Source: Ditibartonella apis (GTDB lineage Bacteria; Pseudomonadota; Alphaproteobacteria; Rhizobiales; Rhizobiaceae). From it: a stretch of 64,000 nucleotides of DNA. Shown in pieces: positions 57,298 through 64,000 of this stretch (positions are counted from its first letter, which is position 1; each line of letters starts with the position of its first letter). Location: the NCBI RefSeq assembly GCF_001952075.1, contig NZ_LXYU01000004.1, positions 124,001 through 188,000 of the forward strand, given 5' to 3'. The notes below the pieces were generated by a model. It searched no databases. It had not been told where the DNA came from and worked only from the letters and a program-made list of their open reading frames with translations. The translations under genes and the position numbers were made by a program.

Positions 57298-58570
57298 AAC
57301 CTCCAAAGTCGATAAAAAACCGGAAATGACCGCTGCAGAACAGGCAATAGTCGATATCTTTGGTCAAAAACTGGGTGATTTTCCTGGAAATAGCGAGGTT
57401 ATGTCAACGCGGGATAGCGTGATAGAACAGTTCAAACGCGTGGGCATTCCTTCCAGAAAACGTGAATATTGGCATTACACCGATTTGCGTACCTTGTTGA
57501 AGACAATCCCGAACTTCAGTGATGAAGGTGACGGATTATCTCGCGACCCGCTTTTGCCAAAGGATTCTGTATTTGCGATTTTTAACGGCAAAACACTCGC
57601 TGCTCCTGAAGTTGATTCAGTCACTGTTAAACGCGTGGCCGACGAACTTGCTAACGAGCATTTCACGCTGAAGCCGGATATTTCCGACGATGATTTTGTC
57701 GGTCAGGTTAATACCGCTTTTGTTAGTGATGGCTGGCTTCTCGAAGTAGCTGACGGCGCAAAAATTCCTGATCCGATTGAATTGCAAATGATCAATCCGG
57801 GTGGTCAGGCTCATGCCTATTCCCAAATCAAAGTAGGAAATAATAGCTCCGTTACTTTCATTGAACGACAATTGGGTGGCGAAAAATCCACATTTGTAAC
57901 TTCCGTGCAAGACCTCAAAATAGGCGAGGGTGCAGATGTAACCTGGATTATCATTCGTGATCGGGGTTTCGATGCAACGCAGTTTTCCAAGTTTCTTGCA
58001 AATCTCGACAAGAAAGCAAAACTGACCCTTTACATCGTGAATGTGGCAAGTGAGTTGAACCGGCAGGAAATAGACATCGAGATGCCGGGCGAGGGAGGAA
58101 ACTTCCAATTGAGGACGATCAATCTCCTTGCAGGGGCTAGCCATAGCGACGTTACAATGTTTGTTCGTCACATTGGCGAAGATACTGTTTCGACCGAAAT
58201 TGTCCGCAATGTTGTTACTGACAGCGCAAGAGGCGCGTTTCAGGGGATGATCAAGGTTTCCAGAGAAGCTCAGAAAACCGATGCCCGGATGACGTGCAAC
58301 AGTCTTATTTTGTCAAATGACGCAGAATTCGATTCGAAACCCGAACTTGAAATTTTTGCCGATGATGTTGCTTGCGGACACGGCTCAACTGTTGCAGAGA
58401 TCGATCACGAACAACTTTTTTATCTGATGGCACGCGGTATTGAAGAATCTGTCGCTCGCGGCTTGCTGGTAAAGGCTTTTGTCTCCCAGTTGATTGATGA
58501 CGTGGAAAACGATCAAATGAAGGACATCATTGTTGCCCTCATCAATCAATGGTTGGAAAAGCACCTTTAA
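57290..58570 (+). CDS. sufD: Fe-S cluster assembly protein SufD
   Basis: SufD partners SufB in the scaffold complex. The 426-residue protein starts at the ATG at 57290, behind GGAGGAAG, and overlaps sufC by eight bases. A longer frame back to 57236 lies entirely inside sufC and is rejected. Conserved parts are KREYWHYTDLRTLL near residue 50 and the C-terminal VACGHGSTVAEIDHEQLFYL, with the histidine used in cluster assembly, then ARGIEESVARGLL. Confidence 0.95.
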   Translation: MSETSKVDKKPEMTAAEQAIVDIFGQKLGDFPGNSEVMSTRDSVIEQFKRVGIPSRKREYWHYTDLRTLLKTIPNFSDEGDGLSRDPLLPKDSVFAIFNGKTLAAPEVDSVTVKRVADELANEHFTLKPDISDDDFVGQVNTAFVSDGWLLEVADGAKIPDPIELQMINPGGQAHAYSQIKVGNNSSVTFIERQLGGEKSTFVTSVQDLKIGEGADVTWIIIRDRGFDATQFSKFLANLDKKAKLTLYIVNVASELNRQEIDIEMPGEGGNFQLRTINLLAGASHSDVTMFVRHIGEDTVSTEIVRNVVTDSARGAFQGMIKVSREAQKTDARMTCNSLILSNDAEFDSKPELEIFADDVACGHGSTVAEIDHEQLFYLMARGIEESVARGLLVKAFVSQLIDDVENDQMKDIIVALINQWLEKHL

Positions 58571-58579
58571 GAAGGAATA

Positions 58580-59824
58580 ATGATGACAGACCAAACGTCT
58601 TCGTCTTTCGATATCGATCAAATACGGCGTGATTTTCCGATTCTTGATCAGAAAATTTACGGTAAACGCTTGGCCTATCTTGATAATGCTGCTTCGGCCC
58701 AGAAGCCGAGGCAGGTGCTCGAGGCTATGGACGAGGTCTATCGGACAAGCTACGCCAATGTTCATCGCGGCCTTCATTTTTTGTCGAACACTGCGACCGA
58801 ACTTTATGAAAAAGCCAGAGAAAGCGTTCGTAAATTCATAAACGCTTCATCGCATGACGAAATTGTCTTTACCAAAAACGCGACTGAAGCAATTAATACT
58901 GTGGCATATGGATATGGAATGCCGCGTTTTTCGGAAGGTGACGAAATTGTTTTGACGATTATGGAACATCATTCCAATATCGTTCCCTGGCATTTTATAC
59001 GCGAAGTCAAGGGCGTAAAACTTGTTTTTGTGCCGGTTGACGACGATGGAGTTCTCCATTTGGAGGATTTCGAAAAGGCATTGACTGAAAAGACGAAACT
59101 TGTAGCAGTCACCCATATGTCTAACACCCTCGGCACAGTACCACCGGTCAAAGAGATGATAAGGGCCGCTCATGAGCGGAATATTCCGGTTTTGATCGAC
59201 GGGGCGCAAGGGTCCGTTCATTTGACCGTTGATGTTCAAGATCTTGATTGCGACTGGTATGTGATGACAGGCCACAAGCTGTATGGGCCGACAGGTATCG
59301 GCATTCTTTACGGCAAAAAAGATCGATTGCAAGAAATGCACCCGTTTCAGGGCGGCGGCGAAATGATTGAAGACGTGAGCGTTGACAAGATCACGTATAA
59401 CGAACCGCCTCATCGCTTTGAAGCAGGAACGCCGCCTATTGTTCAGGCTATCGGACTGGGTGTTGCTCTCGACTATATTATGTCGAAAGATCGTAAAGCT
59501 CTTGAGGCTCACGAGAAAGCATTGACGGCCTATGCTCATGAACGGCTCGGGGCGATCAATTCGTTGCGTATTTTCGGGCGTGCTCCTGATAAAGGCGGCA
59601 TCATCTCGTTCCAACTCGAGGGAATTCATCCCCACGATGTCTCAATGTATATTGACCGTCAGGGAGTAGCAGTGCGAGCAGGAACGCATTGTGCCCAACC
59701 GCTCCTTAATCGCTTTCATGTCACATCGACCTGTCGTGCATCTTTTGCAATGTATAATGATCGCGATGATGTCGATCAGCTTGCCGAAGCGTTGGAAAAG
59801 GCAAGGAGGTTTTTTAATGAGTGA
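58580..59824 (+). CDS. sufS: cysteine desulfurase SufS
   Basis: SufS is the class II cysteine desulfurase of the Suf machinery. The 414-residue protein shows YLDNAASAQKPRQVLEAM at the start, the PLP lysine in MTGHKLYGPTGIG near residue 231 and the active-site cysteine in RAGTHCAQPLL near 370. AAGGAATA precedes the first of two ATGs. sufD ends nine bases upstream, and the stop overlaps sufT by eight bases. I see no sufE in the window, although SufS normally needs a sulfur acceptor. Confidence 0.96.
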   Translation: MMTDQTSSSFDIDQIRRDFPILDQKIYGKRLAYLDNAASAQKPRQVLEAMDEVYRTSYANVHRGLHFLSNTATELYEKARESVRKFINASSHDEIVFTKNATEAINTVAYGYGMPRFSEGDEIVLTIMEHHSNIVPWHFIREVKGVKLVFVPVDDDGVLHLEDFEKALTEKTKLVAVTHMSNTLGTVPPVKEMIRAAHERNIPVLIDGAQGSVHLTVDVQDLDCDWYVMTGHKLYGPTGIGILYGKKDRLQEMHPFQGGGEMIEDVSVDKITYNEPPHRFEAGTPPIVQAIGLGVALDYIMSKDRKALEAHEKALTAYAHERLGAINSLRIFGRAPDKGGIISFQLEGIHPHDVSMYIDRQGVAVRAGTHCAQPLLNRFHVTSTCRASFAMYNDRDDVDQLAEALEKARRFFNE

Positions 59825-60221
59825 TCCCGACAACAAAATTCATGCTGCAGAGCCGGTAGGCGATTGGGGCGATAATGTTGCTACGACAAACACTTCAACG
59901 ATTCCTCCTGCTGAACTTGATCGCATGACAGACGATATTATCAATGCCTTGAAGACAGTTTTCGACCCCGAAATTCCAGCCGATATTTACGAGCTGGGGC
60001 TGGTGTACAAGATTGATATCGAGGACGATCGCACCGTAAAAATAGATATGACATTGACTGCACCGGGATGTCCTGTCGCAGGTGATATGCCGAGCTGGGT
60101 TGAAAATGCAGTAGGCGCGGTGGAGGGCGTTTCACACGTTGAGGTTAATATGACATTTGATCCACCTTGGACACCGGATCGAATGTCCGAAGAAGCACAG
60201 ATTGCACTTGGTTGGTATTAA
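59817..60221 (+). CDS. sufT: SufT-like (DUF59/MIP18) Fe-S assembly protein
   Basis: A 134-residue protein with a DUF59 domain: TVFDPEIPADIYELGLVYKI, then MTLTAPGCPVAGDMP with the conserved cysteine, and VNMTFDPPWTPDRMS. SufT proteins help mature Fe-S proteins under high demand. The ATG at 59817 lies behind AAGGAGG and overlaps the sufS stop in the same ATGAGTGA arrangement seen at sufC/sufD; the longer frame from 59691 lies inside sufS. In many relatives sufA follows, but none is found here. Confidence 0.92.
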   Translation: MSDPDNKIHAAEPVGDWGDNVATTNTSTIPPAELDRMTDDIINALKTVFDPEIPADIYELGLVYKIDIEDDRTVKIDMTLTAPGCPVAGDMPSWVENAVGAVEGVSHVEVNMTFDPPWTPDRMSEEAQIALGWY

Positions 60222-60540
60222 CACTTCCGACTTGATAAATAATTGTCGCCAAATGAATATAGGCGAAATTTTGTCAATGATTATTTGTTCCTGTTATCTG
60301 ATGGGTAATAAGGTGGCTCTTTTATTGTCAAATTCGAAGGAGTGGGGGCGGGTAAACGAAAGTTCAAAAAACCGACGTTCATCTGGCTAAATTGTTTTGA
60401 TATAGGTCAATGCAAGTCAAGTAATGATGGTATCTGGGTGGAAGTGGCGGATTTTTTGTCTGATCATCCGGCATGGATTTTTTGTTCGAGCGAAATGCGC
60501 GGCCTTTCATTGTTTTGAAAATAACGTTTTTTCTGCATTA
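60222..60540. other. intergenic region between sufT and dinB
   Basis: About 320 bases between convergent genes. I looked for a sufA-type gene, with its conserved Cys and Cys-Gly-Cys pattern, and found none in any frame. No clear terminator. Nothing else is visible. Confidence 0.55.
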
Positions 60541-61860
60541 TCAAGCTTTGTCATCCGGTGCTTTGCGCACGGAAATATTTTTGCCGAATGTATAACCGGT
60601 TTCAATAGATTTATCTCCGAATTTGGCACGAAGTTTATCCATCGCGGTTTCGGCTATAGCTCGTTTGTGCTGAAATGGGTCTAGAAGATCATTATTTTGT
60701 AAACGAGAAGCCTTCGATAATTGCTGGACACCTATACCGAGTAGCCGGAATTTCGTTCCATCAAGTTCCTTCTGTAACAATCGCAACCCTACCCGAAAAA
60801 TTCGGTCAGCAGTCTGTGTTGGGTCGTCAAGGCTTTGGTTGCGCGTTCGCGTTTTGAAATCTTTGGTCTTTAACTTCAAAACAACGGTTTGCCCGGCAAT
60901 TTCACTGGTCTTCAGTCGTGCTGAAACTTTTTCAGACAACATGCGTAAAACCGGTATCAGGTCTTCCGCATTTGATAAATCGCTCATGAAGGTCGTTTCA
61001 GACGATATGCTCTTCATTTCACGTTCGGGTTGAACAGAGCGATTATCTTTCCCGCGTGACAACCGATAAAGACGCTGGCCCATTTGCCCATAACGTTTGA
61101 TTAGGAGCGCTTCGTCCAATTGTTGAAGTTCACCCACTGAGGTAATTCCGTCACGGGATAATTTTTGCGCTAATGCTGTACCGACACCCCATATTTTCGT
61201 TACAGGTTGTTTTGCAAGAAACGCGAGTGCTTCATGTTCTCCGATAATTGAAAAACCACGCGGTTTATCAAGATCGGAAGCAATTTTGGCCAAGAACTTG
61301 CAATATGACAAACCGATAGAAACAGTAACACCAATTTCTTGCTCGATACGCTTTCCAAAGCGTGCGAGTATATATGAAGCCGGCGCTTTATGGAGCTTTT
61401 CAGTACCACGCATATCCAGAAATGCCTCGTCAATTGAAATAGGTTCAACCAATGGGGTTAATTCGAACATAAGCTGGCGGATTTCCCGCCCTATGCGGGC
61501 ATATTTTGTAATATCGGGAGGAATGACTATTGCGTCTGGGCAAAGTTCCAGGGCCTTGAACATCGGCATTGCCGAGTGTACACCTGAAATTCTCGCAATA
61601 TAACAGGCGGTAGAAACCACCCCGCGTTTGCTACCTCCGACAATAACAGGTTTATTGCGTAGCTCCGGATGGTCGCGCTTTTCAACGGAAGCGTAAAATG
61701 CGTCGCAATCAATATGTGCCAATGTAAGAGAATAAAGTTCCGGATGATAGATAAGACGCGGCGAACCACATTTTTCGCAACGTTTGTTGAACTTGTGCTG
61801 AATGGATAAACAATCCCGACAAAAACCAAATTCTGGTTGATTAAACGGGCTTATAGCCAT
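60541..61860 (-). CDS. dinB: DNA polymerase IV
   Basis: A 439-residue Y-family translesion polymerase. Catalytic carboxylates are in [13 protein letters not shown] near residue 50 and SIDEAFLD near 143; [15 protein letters not shown] and the little-finger domain follow. Unlike E. coli DinB it has an extra N-terminus of ~45 residues with Cys14, Cys17, Cys28 and Cys31, a probable zinc ribbon, as in other Rhizobiales copies. There is no canonical QL(S/D)LF clamp-binding end visible. The start overlaps the 3' end of the DUF3572 gene by ten bases. Confidence 0.94.
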   Translation of the reverse strand: MAISPFNQPEFGFCRDCLSIQHKFNKRCEKCGSPRLIYHPELYSLTLAHIDCDAFYASVEKRDHPELRNKPVIVGGSKRGVVSTACYIARISGVHSAMPMFKALELCPDAIVIPPDITKYARIGREIRQLMFELTPLVEPISIDEAFLDMRGTEKLHKAPASYILARFGKRIEQEIGVTVSIGLSYCKFLAKIASDLDKPRGFSIIGEHEALAFLAKQPVTKIWGVGTALAQKLSRDGITSVGELQQLDEALLIKRYGQMGQRLYRLSRGKDNRSVQPEREMKSISSETTFMSDLSNAEDLIPVLRMLSEKVSARLKTSEIAGQTVVLKLKTKDFKTRTRNQSLDDPTQTADRIFRVGLRLLQKELDGTKFRLLGIGVQQLSKASRLQNNDLLDPFQHKRAIAETAMDKLRAKFGDKSIETGYTFGKNISVRKAPDDKA

Positions 61861-62168
61861 ACAGGTTGTTCTCCGCCAGGAAGAAAGTTGACAGCTTCCC
61901 CGATTGATTGTGGTGGGTAGCCTGACTGTTCCGAGAAAGACATGAGTGTCGGTTCATGTGCCAATATGAATTGCAATACGCCGGCAAGGAAACCTTTCGA
62001 GGCTGCTGCCGTACGAATATCGGAAGCATTTATCCCTGTGATATTTAAAAAACGTGGCATAAGCTCGGGATCGTTCGCGATAAACAATAATGCGGATACC
62101 GCCAATTCTTCAGCTTCTTCACGATTGGTTATCAGTTTTTTCATATCATTTAGCCAAGTAGTAACCAT
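61851..62168 (-). CDS. DUF3572 family protein
   Basis: A small cytoplasmic protein of 105 residues, alpha-helical, with the DUF3572 core [20 protein letters not shown] and [13 protein letters not shown]. Function is unknown; the family is found in alphaproteobacteria and typically lies next to divK, as here. The start could be the ATG at 62168 or another at 62144; neither has a strong ribosome site. The longer frame to 62258 runs through the divK start region and is rejected. It overlaps dinB by ten bases. Confidence 0.85.
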   Translation of the reverse strand: MVTTWLNDMKKLITNREEAEELAVSALLFIANDPELMPRFLNITGINASDIRTAAASKGFLAGVLQFILAHEPTLMSFSEQSGYPPQSIGEAVNFLPGGEQPVWL

Positions 62169-62217
62169 AACAAGTTTACTCTTATAGTTACAAAGCTGGA
62201 AGAGCGGAGATTGTAGG

Positions 62218-62583
62218 ATGTCAAAAAAAGTTATGATCGTGGAAGATAACGAACTCAATATGAAATTGTTCCACGATCTTGTCGAAGCCTGTGGCTATGA
62301 AACGGTTGAAACCCGCAGCGGTTTGGCTGCATTGGATCTGGCTCGACAAAACAAACCCGGCCTTATTTTAATGGATATCCAATTACCAGAGGTTTCCGGA
62401 ATTGACGTCATCAAACAATTGAAAGCGGATGATGAATTGAAATCTATACCGGTCGTTGCAGTTACTGCCTTTGCTATGAAGGGCGACGAGGAAAGAATCA
62501 GAGCTAGTGGATGTGAAGATTATATGTCGAAGCCGATATCGGTTGTTAATTTCATGGCTATGGTCAAACGATTTCTCGGGTGA
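62218..62583 (+). CDS. divK: cell-cycle response regulator DivK
   Basis: DivK is the single-domain response regulator that, when phosphorylated, modulates the DivL-CckA-CtrA pathway and cell polarity. The 121-residue protein has the acidic pocket Glu9-Asp10 (MIVEDNELN), the phosphorylated Asp53 (LILMDIQLP), Thr in [10 protein letters not shown] and the conserved lysine in MSKPIS. It has no output domain. It is divergent from DUF3572 across ~50 bases. In Caulobacter and Brucella pleD follows divK; here a terminator and rpsI follow. Confidence 0.95.
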   Translation: MSKKVMIVEDNELNMKLFHDLVEACGYETVETRSGLAALDLARQNKPGLILMDIQLPEVSGIDVIKQLKADDELKSIPVVAVTAFAMKGDEERIRASGCEDYMSKPISVVNFMAMVKRFLG

Positions 62584-62625
62584 GATACACTCATAAAGAC
62601 TTTTGAATTCGATGAATTACAAAAA

Positions 62626-62656
62626 TAAAAAAGCCCCGCAAAAACGGGGCTTTTTG
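62626..62656. terminator. bidirectional intrinsic terminator between divK and rpsI
   Basis: AAAAAGCCCCG pairs with CGGGGCTTTTT around a CAAAAA-type loop. Each strand has a T-run after the stem, so it can end divK from the left and rpsI from the right. Confidence 0.92.
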
Positions 62657-62672
62657 TAAAATAACATAGGAA

Positions 62673-63161
62673 TCAACGTTTCGAGAACTGGAAAGAACGA
62701 CGGGCTTTTGCCTTACCGTATTTCTTACGTTCAACAACGCGGCTATCACGTGTGAGGAAGCCGCCTTTTTTCAGTACCGAACGGAGACCAGGTTCGAAAT
62801 AGGTCAAAGCCTTGGAAATACCGTGACGAACAGCACCGGCTTGACCAGAAAGACCACCACCGGCAACCGATGCAATAATGTCGAACTGACCATCGCGATT
62901 TGCAGCAAGAATTGGCTGACGCAAAATCATTTGCAAAACAGGGCGTGCAAAATATTTGTCAAAATCTTTACCGTTAACGACAATTTTGCCGCTACCCGGT
63001 TTTATCCAAACGCGTGCAATAGCGTCTTTACGTTTACCTGTAGCATAGGAACGTCCTTGAGCGTCAAGCTTACGTTCATGAACAGGAGCTTCCGGTGCTG
63101 CAGGAGCTACAACCGTTTCGGTTGCCGCACCAAGCTCGGAAAAAGAACTAATCTCGGCCAT
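62673..63161 (-). CDS. rpsI: 30S ribosomal protein S9
   Basis: S9 of the small subunit, whose C-terminal tail reaches the P-site tRNA. The 162-residue protein has the universal core ([20 protein letters not shown], then [19 protein letters not shown]) and ends in RRSFQFSKR. The N-terminal ~35 residues, rich in Ala, Pro and Glu, are the extension usual in alphaproteobacteria. It begins two bases after the stop of rplM. Confidence 0.98.
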   Translation of the reverse strand: MAEISSFSELGAATETVVAPAAPEAPVHERKLDAQGRSYATGKRKDAIARVWIKPGSGKIVVNGKDFDKYFARPVLQMILRQPILAANRDGQFDIIASVAGGGLSGQAGAVRHGISKALTYFEPGLRSVLKKGGFLTRDSRVVERKKYGKAKARRSFQFSKR

Positions 63162-63163
63162 AA

Positions 63164-63628
63164 TTAAGCAATCCTTTTATTTTTACGGTTGAGAGCGCCA
63201 ACATTGATAATTTCAGGTTGCTGGGCTTCATGAGGATGTTTGGTTCCAGCATAGACACGCAAATTTTTCATCTGCCGACGGCCAAGAGGACCACGCGGAA
63301 TCATGCGTTCAACAGCTTTCTCAATAACTCGTTCAGGAAAACGTCCTTCAAGGATTTGACGAGCCGTACGTTCTTTGACGCTGCCGATATATCCGGTATG
63401 CCAGTAATATTTTTTGTTATGAAGTTTTTTGCCAGTCAAAACGACTTTGTCGGCATTGATTACGATAACATTATCACCATCATCAACGTGTGGTGTATAA
63501 GTTGGTTTGTGTTTACCGCGTAACCGGTTGGCTACCAATGTGGCAAGACGACCTAAAACAAGGTTCTCTGCGTCAATAATGACCCATTTCTTGGCCACTT
63601 CAGCGGGCTTTTGTGAAAAAGTTGCCAT
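63164..63628 (-). CDS. rplM: 50S ribosomal protein L13
   Basis: L13 of the large subunit, an early assembly protein. The 154-residue product has [21 protein letters not shown] in part at the start, [11 protein letters not shown] in the middle and [20 protein letters not shown], the L13 signature. It heads the conserved rplM-rpsI operon. GGAAAG lies before the ATG. Confidence 0.98.
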   Translation of the reverse strand: MATFSQKPAEVAKKWVIIDAENLVLGRLATLVANRLRGKHKPTYTPHVDDGDNVIVINADKVVLTGKKLHNKKYYWHTGYIGSVKERTARQILEGRFPERVIEKAVERMIPRGPLGRRQMKNLRVYAGTKHPHEAQQPEIINVGALNRKNKRIA

Positions 63629-64000
63629 TGAAGCTTTCCTTTTTAAAATCCCATGTTGAACAAGGGCGTTTTTTGTTGCTTAGTGTTGTGATAAGTTGAC
63701 CACAACAAATGTGCCATCCATGACACGTGCGAGCTTCTTATAAGCTTAGTGCAATTACGTCAATCAAAAAAAATTACATTAATCGAAAAATAAGCCAATA
63801 TTTCCAATATTTTGCGATAGAGGTATTATCGTACCACATAGTATTGATATGGCGTTGGCAAAGGATATTATCCCGATATTAGTGAGAATATTGCCGGTGC
63901 GCTGTCTGACAGCGAGAAGGTTTTTATTGCTGAGTTATATATATCGTTGAACTAGCCGTTAAAAACATCAGATATCCATCGAACATATTTGCTGACTTTA
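63629..64000. other. rplM upstream region to the window edge
   Basis: About 370 bases with no supported gene. Autogenous control of rplM-rpsI by L13 is known in other bacteria through the leader RNA, and such a leader could lie just above 63629, but I cannot identify its structure. The AT-rich stretch at about 63760-63810 may hold promoters. Confidence 0.45.

Noticed and set aside
60157-60390. Frame after sufT as a possible sufA
   Set aside because: It lacks the conserved cysteines of A-type carriers and overlaps sufT in another frame.

Overview
The window looks like a chromosome segment of an alphaproteobacterium of the order Rhizobiales (Hyphomicrobiales), most likely the Brucella/Bartonella side of the order. 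Supporting marks are the gene order rne-amiC-mrcA-prfB, divK next to rplM-rpsI, an iscS-sufBCDS-sufT cluster, two glutamyl-tRNA synthetases, a class II DAHP synthase, DUF3572 beside a DinB with an N-terminal zinc ribbon, and an RpsI with the alphaproteobacterial N-terminal extension. Base composition is moderate to low in G+C for the order. Together with the aerobic cobalamin genes this would fit a host-associated Bartonellaceae member such as the bee-gut Bartonella apis group. That genus-level placement is inference from style, not a search result.

Layout. 1-5 kb: aerobic (cobG-type) cobalamin genes, cobG-cobH-cobI-cobJ leftwards and cobL divergent; the cobJ product carries a CbiG-like N-terminal domain and runs off the left edge. 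5-9.3 kb: hfq, hflX, a gamma-carbonic-anhydrase-like protein, a BASS-family transporter and a TPR-methyltransferase. 9.3-12.4 kb: the ilvIH operon, preceded by what reads as a complete attenuation leader. 12.4-21.2 kb: nitronate monooxygenase-like protein, RecD-like helicase, SDR, gltA, gltX, comEC. 21.2-30.8 kb: bfd-bfr, rpiA, a DUF2059 protein, gor, then a likely operon aroG-dgkA-nadE-gltX2. 30.9-34.8 kb: DEAD-box helicase, nadK, a DUF1090 protein and tRNA-Arg(CCG). 34.8-36.5 kb: a strikingly AT-rich stretch holding one small secreted protein of unknown function. 36.5-46.1 kb: rne, amiC, mrcA, prfB (with its +1 frameshift site), a small secreted protein and bcp. 46.2-53.5 kb: AsmA/YhdP-like protein, tyrS, anmK, alpha/beta hydrolase. 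53.6-60.2 kb: cysteine desulfurase and sufBCDS-sufT. 60.5-63.6 kb: dinB, DUF3572, divK, rpsI, rplM.

Almost everything is core metabolism and information processing. The most interesting regulatory structure is the ilvI leader at 9734-9875: a promoter-like sequence that would start transcription at the AUG of a 16-residue Ile-Ile-Leu-Val-Val peptide, followed by nested hairpins and a terminator. The most foreign-looking stretch is the AT-rich segment after tRNA-Arg. I found no insertion sequences, prophage genes, CRISPR arrays or recognisable defence systems, so I do not claim a new multi-gene system.
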